Of a DNA stretch of 56,668 bases, positions 39,166 through 46,578 are shown one piece after another. Every line of letters begins with the position of its first letter. The stretch's first letter is position 1. The stretch is from UBA947 sp031550975. Lineage in GTDB: Bacteria > Cyanobacteriota > Vampirovibrionia > Gastranaerophilales > Gastranaerophilaceae. Position numbers and translations under genes: made by a program. The stretch spans positions 1 through 56,668 of the forward strand of contig JAVBOC010000002.1 in the NCBI GenBank assembly GCA_031550975.1, read 5' to 3'. Under the pieces are notes generated by a model. It was not told the DNA's origin. It searched no databases and was given only the letters and a program-made list of their open reading frames with translations.

Positions 39166-41457
39166 GTGTTCGAAAAATATATAACTAAATTTCTTGACAA
39201 TACCCCGGATTACATCTATTTCAAAGACAAAGATAATATTTTCCGTTACCAGAACAAGGCTGCAATCAAATCATTCGACGATTGTATAGGTATGTCTTAT
39301 GCAGAGCGCTTTCCGGAAAATGCGGCAGAATCAAGAAGAACAGACCTTATTGTTATGGAAACAGGCAAAAGCTATACTTCTCAACTATCATTTGAGACAA
39401 ATGACAAGGGCAGAAGACACATTCAAACCATCAAATTCCCTGTTTATGACGACGAAGGAAATGCCTTGGGGATATATGGGATTGCGCGTGACATAACAGA
39501 AAAAAAGCTGCTTGAAGAAACCATCAAAGACAGAGAAGAATTACTCAGCGCGTTGTTTGAATCTATGCCAGCAGAAGTTTGGTTTCAAGATCCCGACAAC
39601 AATCTTATCGTTTGCAACAAAGCCTTGAGAGACCGTCACAATTTATCGGAAGATGTTATTTCAAAAAATGCGTATGAAGTAGCGGAGAAATATTTAACCA
39701 AAGAGGAGATTCAGAGAAAGATTCAGACTGAGGCAGAAATTTCAAGAGAAAAGAAGACCATCAATTTTGTAACACAATTTGAGTATGACAAAAATGAGAA
39801 CAAATGGGCAAATATTTTTAAATCACCGGTTATTGGAAGAAACGGGAAATATTACGGAATTATAGGTGTTCTATATGATACGACCACGCTTATGGAGGCA
39901 AGAAACGATGCGGAATCTGCCAACCAAGCTAAAAGTAAGTTTTTGGCAAAAATGAGTCATGAAATAAGAACACCGATGAATGGTATTTTGGGGTTCTTAC
40001 AGTTACTTGAATCATCAGGACTGAATGAACGGCAGATGGATTTTATAAAAGAAGTTCAATCTTCAAGTTCTATGCTGCTTAAGATTGTAGACGAGATACT
40101 GGATTTTTCGAAAATTGAAGCCGGCATGCTTGCGCTTGAAGAAATTCCGTTTAACATCAGACATTTTGTCGAGGATTCTGCTGTTTTTGCTTCTGCGAAT
40201 GCGGACTCCGGTGATGTCACGGTATTTGTTCACTGCCACTCTGATGTTCCTGAAAACTTAATAGGAGACACCTCCAGACTTAAACAAGTACTCAACAATT
40301 TAGTAAATAACGCCCTTAAATTTACCAACGAAGGCTCTGTTGGTATCCGAGTTTCACTCATTGAAGAAAGTGATGAAGAAGCAAATCTATTGTTTGAAAT
40401 TGAAGACACAGGAATAGGGATTTCAAAAGAGAATATAGAAAAAATTTTTGAAACCTTTGTGCAGGCAGATGACTCGATAACACGAAAATATGGCGGAACA
40501 GGGCTGGGGCTGTCTATCGCAAAAAGCATTATAAATATGATGGGCGGAGAAATTTCTGTAGAGAGTGGGGTTAATAAAGGCACTACATTCAAATTTAATA
40601 TAAGGCTAAAGAAAGACCCTTCTCATAAATCGGAAAATAAAAGAGTGGATTTAAGCAACGTTAAGGCACTCATGATAAGCCACCTTGAATATGGTGCAAA
40701 TATAACAAGAGATTTCTTAAGAGAACATAATTGCCAAATTAAATATGCGTACAGCGTAGAAGAAGCTCTTGAACTCTTGGCAGAACATAAAGATTTTGAC
40801 GTTCTTATGATGAGTTATGAGACAAGAGTTTTAGATTATGACGGCAGATTAGCATCAGCTATCAGACAATACAAAGACGTTCCGCTAATTTTGGGAATAA
40901 CACGCACGCAAAGCAGCAGATATGAAAAAGAAGACTTCGTTGATATAATTTTGCACAAACCAATAAGAAAAGATGATCTTACAAATTGCTTCAAAACAGC
41001 GCTTAAAATGAGTTCTGAAAAGAATGACGAGCAGATTATGGAGAATCTTTTCGAAAAAGCTCCGGTAAACAGTCAGACCAATATTCTTATCGTAGAAGAC
41101 AATGTCGTAAACCAGAGCCTAATCTCACACTTGATTACAAACGCAGGTTATAGATGTGATATCGTTTCAAACGGAAAAGAAGCGTTAGATATTTTAGAAA
41201 AAAGCAACTATGATTTAATATTCATGGACTGCCACATGCCTGTAATGGATGGTTTTGAAGCGACAAAAGCCATTAGAGAACTGGAAAGAAAATCAAAAAC
41301 TCATACCCCGATAATAGCACTTACCGCTGACGTCCTAAAAGAAAATATACAAAAATGTTTAGACACAGGGATGGACGGACATCTGGCCAAGCCTATTGAT
41401 TACAAAATGTTGCTAGAAAAGATTGAGGAATATTCTAAATCCGCTGAAACTTTATAA
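39166..41457 (+). CDS. Hybrid sensor histidine kinase with two PAS domains, a degenerate and an intact receiver
   Basis: Domain order in the 763 residues is PAS (about 5-118), PAS (about 122-240), HisKA with His265 in MSHEIRTPMNG, HATPase (DTGIGIS, GGTGLGLSIAKSI, about 375-485), pseudo-receiver (about 500-620) and receiver (about 642-758). The first receiver has Ser550 where the phosphoacceptor Asp is expected (VLMMSYE) and lacks the acidic pocket. The second is intact with Asp688 in IFMDCHMPVMDG and Lys in HLAKPID. No membrane segments are seen, so it is a cytosolic sensor. The start is GTG with GAGG upstream. It has no Hpt domain or adjacent regulator gene. Confidence 0.93.
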   Translation: MFEKYITKFLDNTPDYIYFKDKDNIFRYQNKAAIKSFDDCIGMSYAERFPENAAESRRTDLIVMETGKSYTSQLSFETNDKGRRHIQTIKFPVYDDEGNALGIYGIARDITEKKLLEETIKDREELLSALFESMPAEVWFQDPDNNLIVCNKALRDRHNLSEDVISKNAYEVAEKYLTKEEIQRKIQTEAEISREKKTINFVTQFEYDKNENKWANIFKSPVIGRNGKYYGIIGVLYDTTTLMEARNDAESANQAKSKFLAKMSHEIRTPMNGILGFLQLLESSGLNERQMDFIKEVQSSSSMLLKIVDEILDFSKIEAGMLALEEIPFNIRHFVEDSAVFASANADSGDVTVFVHCHSDVPENLIGDTSRLKQVLNNLVNNALKFTNEGSVGIRVSLIEESDEEANLLFEIEDTGIGISKENIEKIFETFVQADDSITRKYGGTGLGLSIAKSIINMMGGEISVESGVNKGTTFKFNIRLKKDPSHKSENKRVDLSNVKALMISHLEYGANITRDFLREHNCQIKYAYSVEEALELLAEHKDFDVLMMSYETRVLDYDGRLASAIRQYKDVPLILGITRTQSSRYEKEDFVDIILHKPIRKDDLTNCFKTALKMSSEKNDEQIMENLFEKAPVNSQTNILIVEDNVVNQSLISHLITNAGYRCDIVSNGKEALDILEKSNYDLIFMDCHMPVMDGFEATKAIRELERKSKTHTPIIALTADVLKENIQKCLDTGMDGHLAKPIDYKMLLEKIEEYSKSAETL

Positions 41458-41507
41458 TAATTCAAAGAAGAAAAAGAAATAAACCTCAACCTTATTCAGG
41501 CAATTTA

Positions 41508-42185
41508 TTATTTTACTTTTGTTGTCTTAACGATAAGCGTCAAAGTCGGAGATTTTTTATCTTCGTAGTGAGAGAATTTGATTTTAGCTTTTTGGTTGAC
41601 CCAAATTAAACCTTTAACATCGCTTTGGATAACTGTTTCCGGAGCATAAGAATACTTGTAATAAGAATTGTCGGTATCATTTAGGATAAGGATTTCTTTT
41701 TCCACCCCTTCAGGTTTTTTTAAGGTATATTTTCCGTTTTTAAATTCCGAAACCTTTATGATTTGTGCGTTCGGGAATAGCTTTTGAACCGCGGCTGCGG
41801 TCATTTGTGACTCACTAAATTTCTTTGTTTTAGCGTTATACGTTACTGTATAGAACTTCAAATCAGCATTGTGAACAGCAATTAGCGCACCGCCTTTTAT
41901 GAATTCATAGTTTGAACCCAAAGCTATAGCGAGTTTGCCTTTGCTGTCATAATATTCAGAATAACTGCCTGTTCCCGAAGATGTTTTTTTCGTCAAAACA
42001 ATTCTGTTTGATACCATTGAACCGGTTGTCCAAATGTTGTTAGACGGCAAATAAACAGCCTGGTATTTGTCATAAATCCCATCGACATTCAATGCCTTAA
42101 AGACTTGTGTATCTTGCTTATCAGCAGCGATGGCCGCTGTGCATAATAAAACCAAAACACTTAATAAAGCAATAACCTTTTTCAT
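41508..42185 (-). CDS. Unknown secreted protein
   Basis: I do not recognise the family. The first 21 residues (MKKVIALLSVLVLLCTAAIAA) are a clear signal peptide with AIA before the likely cut. The mature 204 residues are beta-rich with repeated short motifs such as TGSYSEYYDSKGKLAIALGS and YTVTYNAKTKKFSESQMT, and there are no cysteines. It is probably periplasmic or surface exposed. AAAGAGG precedes the ATG on the minus strand. It is convergent with the hybrid kinase gene. Confidence 0.68.
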   Translation of the reverse strand: MKKVIALLSVLVLLCTAAIAADKQDTQVFKALNVDGIYDKYQAVYLPSNNIWTTGSMVSNRIVLTKKTSSGTGSYSEYYDSKGKLAIALGSNYEFIKGGALIAVHNADLKFYTVTYNAKTKKFSESQMTAAAVQKLFPNAQIIKVSEFKNGKYTLKKPEGVEKEILILNDTDNSYYKYSYAPETVIQSDVKGLIWVNQKAKIKFSHYEDKKSPTLTLIVKTTKVK

Positions 42186-42359
42186 TAATAACCTCTTTCT
42201 TTTTGCAGAATCTTAATACCAATCTGATACATTTATATTATAAATATATGTGATTTTGACCCTTATGTTAATATTTGTTAAATTCTAATGCTTAACTGTA
42301 AAGTTTTTTCATGTTTAAATATTAGTATATGTGTAAATTAGATTTCGGGATTAGTCGAA

Positions 42360-42974
42360 GTGGCCAATTTTAAAAAAATATGTGATTTCTTTGGGGATTG
42401 CCCCGCTGCCGTACCTGCGTTGGCAGTAGCTGTGTTCAAGGGTATTTTCCGACCTATGTTTACCATGATGGATAAACATCAAGACCCCGAATCCAAGAAA
42501 TATGCAGCTTTTAGAGAGGGCATGACAGAAGTTGTCGCATTCTTGAGCTATCTTGTCACCTCAGTTGGTGCAGGAATGCTTGCCAAACCAATTGCAAAAA
42601 AAGCCAATATGCCGGAAAAACTCCCGATTATTAAAAATTCTCTTGCCTTCATTGCGGTTTGTATTACAACAGTTACAGTCATTCCTATTGCGTGTAACCT
42701 CACTCTCAAACCAATCATGGACTTTTACTCAAAACACTTCACCAAAGGAAAAGCTGATGTAGAAGAATTAGAAGAAAAGCTGGAATCAGCAGGTCTTCCT
42801 TTCGGCAGTGATTCAGACGATATTGAGGATATAAAAAAACTTGATGTAGTAAGCGGAACAAAAGCTGTTAATTTTAATGCCAATATGATCCGTCCTAATT
42901 TCTGTGCAAACCGTATGGCGACTTTCCAAGCCTTCAAAGCCCCTGCCGGATACAATATGAAAGTGGGGGGGTAG
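42360..42974 (+). CDS. Unknown membrane protein, first of a paralogous pair
   Basis: The 204-residue protein has two or three hydrophobic segments (about 13-32, 58-80, 96-118). Around residue 30 it reads RPMFTMMDKHQDPESKKYAA, and the next gene has RPAFTLIDNNVDQEARKYAA at the same place. Both also end their last helix with a PIM motif (LKPIMDFY, LHPIMRAC). The start is GTG at 42360, without a good ribosome binding site, so the true start could differ. The family is not one I know. The second member begins four bases after the stop. Confidence 0.65.
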   Translation: MANFKKICDFFGDCPAAVPALAVAVFKGIFRPMFTMMDKHQDPESKKYAAFREGMTEVVAFLSYLVTSVGAGMLAKPIAKKANMPEKLPIIKNSLAFIAVCITTVTVIPIACNLTLKPIMDFYSKHFTKGKADVEELEEKLESAGLPFGSDSDDIEDIKKLDVVSGTKAVNFNANMIRPNFCANRMATFQAFKAPAGYNMKVGG

Positions 42975-42977
42975 AAT

Positions 42978-43634
42978 ATGCTTGGACCAATTACAAACTT
43001 CTTAACTAATCCGACACTTGTTGCAGCGCAAAGCACAAATATTTCCATGTCTATTCAGACCGGTCTTAAGGCTGCCGGCAGACCTGCTTTCACATTGATT
43101 GATAACAATGTTGATCAAGAAGCCAGAAAATACGCCGCTATGAAAGAGTTCGTCTATCAAGTGCTTTGTTTGGGTATCTATATGGCGGTCATTATTCCTG
43201 TGTTCAAGACCGCAGGCTTCCAATTATGCAAAAAATTCCTAAAAGAAGAAGGCGTTGATAAGTTCAAGAACGCCGATGAGTTTTTAAATTATTATAAACT
43301 TGCAACCATTGCTCCTGAGAAAAGAGCGACCGACAAGCACTGGACGAAAATCCCTGAAAAATTCCAGGAAGAATTGAAAACTCTTCCAAAAAAATTGGAG
43401 GACTATCCAAAAGAATTGGCCGACTTGGCAAAAGAAGCTCCGCAGGAAGCCCAAAACCTGGTTAAAAAGCTCCGCCGAGGAAAAGGCGCGATTGAATTCT
43501 GTTATGTAATTGGTTCAATCGTTGGTCTTACAATACTGGCGCCACAGGTTAGCCACTACATCCTTCACCCGATTATGAGAGCTTGCGGCATGGAAAAAAA
43601 GAAAGACGAAAAACCTTTAGACCAGAATGCCTAG
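42978..43634 (+). CDS. Unknown membrane protein, second of a paralogous pair
   Basis: The 218 residues contain the RPAFTLIDNN and ARKYAAMKEF segment shared with the preceding gene, a hydrophobic helix (about 58-78), a Lys/Glu-rich helical middle with EELKTLPKKLEDYPKELADLAKE, and a last helix (about 172-192) ending in LHPIMRACG. GGGGGG before the start may serve as ribosome binding site. Tandem position and shared motifs show duplication. Function is unknown; a structural membrane role in a pair is a guess. Confidence 0.68.
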   Translation: MLGPITNFLTNPTLVAAQSTNISMSIQTGLKAAGRPAFTLIDNNVDQEARKYAAMKEFVYQVLCLGIYMAVIIPVFKTAGFQLCKKFLKEEGVDKFKNADEFLNYYKLATIAPEKRATDKHWTKIPEKFQEELKTLPKKLEDYPKELADLAKEAPQEAQNLVKKLRRGKGAIEFCYVIGSIVGLTILAPQVSHYILHPIMRACGMEKKKDEKPLDQNA

Positions 43635-43752
43635 AAGCTAATCAGAACGTATGAAGAATTGTAAATTCAAATTTCAAAATCTAGCAATTATTTTTTTGTT
43701 TGCGTATTAATTAGGTAGTAGTGTTTAAATTCATAAAATGGAAGGTCTTATT

Positions 43753-44811
43753 ATGTCGATTACTGCAATTCAAGGGGTAAATTTATCCAATAACAAATAT
43801 AATAATAGAATTTCGTTTGGCGCAACCGCTGTGGAAACCAAGACTCCGATCAAAGTCGCGCAGGACGATGAAACTAAAAAAAGTAGCCGAAAATGGTTTT
43901 GGGGAATTTTAATAGCAGTGGCAGTGGCAGCCTATTGCTTTAGAAAAGATATTGCCGGCCTCTTTAAAAAAGCGCCAAAAGCAGTAGAAGAAGCAATCGG
44001 TAAGGCAGAACCGCCAAAACCACCGGCTGCGTCAACTGCGACAGCTGCGCCAACAAACCCGCCGGCCCCAACTTCAGCCGCTGCGAAACCTGCAGCAGAT
44101 CCACCAGCACCTGTAGTTCCTCAAGCAACAACTACACCAAAAGATATAACTCCGGCGGCGCCACCAGCAGCAACAGACACTGCACAAGCGGCAGCTAAGA
44201 CAGAGCCTCCGGCAGCGTCAACTCCGTCGACTGCACCTTCAGCAGAGCCGGCTTCAACAGCTCCGACAGCGAGCGCAACACCTCCTGTTTCAAATACAAC
44301 AACAGCACCGAAAGATGTAACTACGCCGCCAAGTGTGCCAGCTTCAACCACTGCAAAACCTGCTGCAGCGGCAAGACCAGAATTAAAGATAAAAACGGAT
44401 AAAACAGATGCGGCTGCATTTGAACATTTCAAAAATAACCCTGATGCAAAAGCCTTTGAGGCAGGTGCCTCAGCAGAAGGTAAGGCGATAACTTATGGAA
44501 AAGATGAAGATACTATAGTTAAAGTTGTTGAAACACCATCGGGCAGAAAAATTATTACTCGCTTTTCGCCAAGCGATAACGACTTTGCAGTCAAGACCGT
44601 CCTGGTTTCCAAAGGTGAAAATAAACTCGGATTCTATCCGGTTAAAGGTAAGGATAAATTGCAAATTAACCTTGTTCAGGGTGCAGCAGCCAAAGACACC
44701 TTTTTTGCAAATAGTTCAGGACAATTCTTTAGCGACGCCCAGTTTAAGGACGCTGTAACCCCTGAAGAGCTGACCAAAATACAAGAAATAATAAACGATG
44801 TACTCAAATAA
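43753..44811 (+). CDS. Unknown single-span protein with Phe-Gly N-terminal motif and a Pro/Ala/Thr stalk
   Basis: Residues 1-30 are Asn-rich and contain RISFGA. A transmembrane helix follows (about 50-66, WFWGILIAVAVAAYCF). Then comes about 140 residues of Pro, Ala, Thr and Ser with repeats like TTTPKDITPAAPP and TTAPKDVTTPPSVP, and a C-terminal globular domain of about 140 residues beginning LKIKTDKTDAAAFEHFKNN. The layout suggests an anchored protein whose stalk spans the periplasm or extends from the surface. The start at 43753 follows GGAAGG; the longer frame at 43738 overlaps that site. A terminator follows. The family is not known to me. Confidence 0.7.
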   Translation: MSITAIQGVNLSNNKYNNRISFGATAVETKTPIKVAQDDETKKSSRKWFWGILIAVAVAAYCFRKDIAGLFKKAPKAVEEAIGKAEPPKPPAASTATAAPTNPPAPTSAAAKPAADPPAPVVPQATTTPKDITPAAPPAATDTAQAAAKTEPPAASTPSTAPSAEPASTAPTASATPPVSNTTTAPKDVTTPPSVPASTTAKPAAAARPELKIKTDKTDAAAFEHFKNNPDAKAFEAGASAEGKAITYGKDEDTIVKVVETPSGRKIITRFSPSDNDFAVKTVLVSKGENKLGFYPVKGKDKLQINLVQGAAAKDTFFANSSGQFFSDAQFKDAVTPEELTKIQEIINDVLK

Positions 44812-44845
44812 AGCTTCAAAGGCATAGAAATAAAATTTAGGAACA

Positions 44846-44874
44846 AAAAAAGACCGGAAATTCCGGTCTTTTTA
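44846..44874 (+). terminator. Intrinsic terminator
   Basis: AAAAAGACCGGAA pairs with TTCCGGTCTTTTT around a very short loop; the arms can work in either direction. Confidence 0.88.
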
Positions 44875-44903
44875 CATGTTTATTTGATTGTTACATCTGC
44901 CAC

Positions 44904-44932
44904 TTGACAAAATGTTAGGCTCGCCTTACAAT
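44904..44932 (+). promoter_or_regulatory. Promoter of the DUF2023-flavodoxin operon
   Basis: TTGACA (44904-44909), 17 bp and TACAAT (44927-44932). The first palindromic operator lies in the spacer and overlaps the -10 box. Confidence 0.8.
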
Positions 44933-44962
44933 TAATCATGTTATTAGTTAGGTGCGCCTAAC
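44914..44962 (+). promoter_or_regulatory. Two palindromic operators, DtxR/IdeR-like
   Basis: GTTAGGCTCGCCTTAC (44914-44929) and GTTAGGTGCGCCTAAC (44947-44962) are two 16-bp inverted repeats whose centres are 33 bp apart, three helical turns. The second is perfect. The TTAGG and CCTAA halves resemble boxes of the DtxR/IdeR family of iron or manganese repressors. The first covers the -10 box and the second lies just after the expected transcript start, as fits repression. The regulator itself is not in the window. Confidence 0.7.
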
Positions 44963-44984
44963 ATTATATGAGAGGATTAAATAT

Positions 44985-45422
44985 ATGGTTGTCAACAGTA
45001 TTGCATACAACATGCCGTTATTAGGGGGAATCAAGGTACGAACAGCTCCACTACTCAAGGATTGCAAATTGAACCTTGCCGAATTAAAAATGTTTTATCA
45101 CCATATTTATGAATACAAAAAGGGAATCCGCAATCTTGTTTTAGCAACTGAAAAATCCGAGTTTGAGGGTGTAATAAGAAAGAGACTAGAAAATGAGGGC
45201 GTTGCTTTCCTTATTCAGGAAGTAAATCCTCGAAAGATAAACGTATTTTTCGGGGACGAAGAATGCATTCAGGTAGTCAAAACCTTCAAAGGAAAACTAA
45301 ATGAATTGAGCGCAGAAGAAGATTTTATCTTAGGCACAATGCTGGGTTACAGCAGATTAGAGCAGTGCAGAAGATTTTTAAAAATTAAAAATAACATTAT
45401 ATTATTCAAGAAGGAGAACTAA
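44985..45422 (+). CDS. DUF2023 family protein
   Basis: This 145-residue protein fits the DUF2023 family, which often sits beside a flavodoxin gene. The marks are MFYHHIYEYKKGIRNLVLATEK, NVFFGDEECIQVVKTF and EEDFILGTMLGYSRLEQCRRF. The function is unknown. The start at 44985 is chosen because GAGG lies upstream; the frame from 44952 begins inside the second operator. The flavodoxin gene starts one base after its stop codon, so the two are co-translated. Confidence 0.85.
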   Translation: MVVNSIAYNMPLLGGIKVRTAPLLKDCKLNLAELKMFYHHIYEYKKGIRNLVLATEKSEFEGVIRKRLENEGVAFLIQEVNPRKINVFFGDEECIQVVKTFKGKLNELSAEEDFILGTMLGYSRLEQCRRFLKIKNNIILFKKEN

Positions 45423-45423
45423 C

Positions 45424-45858
45424 ATGGAAATTAAAGTACTTTACGGAACAGAAACCGGGAATTCAGAAAAACTGGCAAATGACGCTAAAAAATATTTAGA
45501 CTCAAATGGTTTTAGCGCGCAAGTTGTTGATATGGGGAATGTAAAAATTGGCGATTTGGCAAGCTACGAGGCGGCCCTGCTTATAACAAGCACCTGGGGA
45601 GACGGCGAACCACCGGCAAACGCAGAAAACTTATATAACGAATTACAAAACAGCAGCGCAGATTTATCAAATCTAAAATACGGTGTTTTTGCAATCGGTG
45701 AATCTTTTTATGAAAAATTCTGTCAGGTTGGGATAGATTTTGATGAATATTTGGCAAAAAACGGTGCAAAAAGAATTTTGCCTGTTGAGAAATCCGACAA
45801 CGATTTTGATGATAGATTTCCAACATGGATAGAGCAAGTAAAAAATTCTTTGGGGTAA
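45424..45858 (+). CDS. Flavodoxin-domain protein
   Basis: The 144-residue protein is a single flavodoxin fold. The FMN phosphate loop is YGTETGNSEKLA (residues 6-17), and STWGDGEPPANAENLY (about 57-72) and KYGVFAIGESFYEKFCQVG are the two isoalloxazine loops. The TETGNSE and GDGEPP motifs resemble MioC and the flavodoxin domain of P450/sulfite reductases. It should carry single electrons in place of ferredoxin. Its place behind metal-repressor-like operators suggests induction during iron shortage. AAGGAG lies six bases before the ATG. A terminator closes the operon. Confidence 0.92.
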   Translation: MEIKVLYGTETGNSEKLANDAKKYLDSNGFSAQVVDMGNVKIGDLASYEAALLITSTWGDGEPPANAENLYNELQNSSADLSNLKYGVFAIGESFYEKFCQVGIDFDEYLAKNGAKRILPVEKSDNDFDDRFPTWIEQVKNSLG

Positions 45859-45871
45859 TTAATTGTACATC

Positions 45872-45901
45872 AAAAGGCCCGATTTCATCGGGCCTTTTTT
45901 A
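45872..45901 (+). terminator. Intrinsic terminator of the flavodoxin operon
   Basis: AAAAGGCCCGAT pairs perfectly with ATCGGGCCTTTT around a TTC loop and is followed by T residues. Confidence 0.92.
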
Positions 45902-45955
45902 TTGCATTATTATGTTATGACATAAGACCATCGGTCTTTTGTAGTTCGCTCGCTC

Positions 45956-46504
45956 CTACATCAAAAACTTACTAACAAACGGTGAAGACGGACCTTTGCG
46001 GTTGAAGTGTCCTGACGGACCTTCGTTTAAGAATTCTGAGAACCACGATTCGTGCTGGGTTTCTTCATGCAAAATAGCCAGCGATAAATCATACGTTCTG
46101 TGGTCTTTACCCGCTGTCATGTTACATATTTCGTTATAACCCGCCATAGCACACCTTTCAGCTGAAACCAAAACCTCTAAAATATCATGGGTTGTCGGGT
46201 TTTCCGGCAAGTGAGCCGGCGAACAGGACGCACCTTTATAAAAGTCACAAAGGCAGTCCGGTAATTTGCCGCCGAGTTCGTAAATTCTCGGCACAAGTGC
46301 CTCAAAGTGGTTTCTGTCTTCAATTCTCGCTTGCTCGGTGATTTCCTTTAGCGTCTCACCTTCTAATCCGATAAGATTTGCACGCAAAATTGTGTAGTGA
46401 TAATAAGTGGACATCTCAGACGCACAGTTTTTGATAAGAAGTTCCAACAACTTATCTACGTCAACGCCTGCTTCTTTGATTAAATGTATTGCTTGTTTTG
46501 CCAT
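45956..46504 (-). CDS. Dps-like ferritin-family protein (DpsL type)
   Basis: The 182 residues form a ferritin-like four-helix bundle: ASEMSTYYHYTILRANLIGLEG (first Glu), TEQARIEDRNHFEALVPRIYELGG (Glu-x-x-His) and a second pair in VSAERCAMAGYNEIC and LHEETQHESWFSEFL. Cysteines in LPDCLCDFYKGASC near the middle are typical of DpsL proteins. They use peroxide to oxidise and store iron and protect DNA. The start at 46504 is supported by AAGGAG; the frame to 46528 includes that site. It sits opposite the flavodoxin operon, also linked to iron, though the two are convergent. Confidence 0.82.
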   Translation of the reverse strand: MAKQAIHLIKEAGVDVDKLLELLIKNCASEMSTYYHYTILRANLIGLEGETLKEITEQARIEDRNHFEALVPRIYELGGKLPDCLCDFYKGASCSPAHLPENPTTHDILEVLVSAERCAMAGYNEICNMTAGKDHRTYDLSLAILHEETQHESWFSEFLNEGPSGHFNRKGPSSPFVSKFLM

Positions 46505-46578
46505 GATTAGCTCTCCTTTTTTAGTCATACTAATCTATTTCAAAACAATATGCCTGCCCCAAAACGGCTAGTTATAAA

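Noticed and set aside
44121..44432. Minus-strand Ala/Gly/Val-rich ORF
   Set aside because: It is a shadow of the Pro/Ala/Thr stalk of the gene at 43753.
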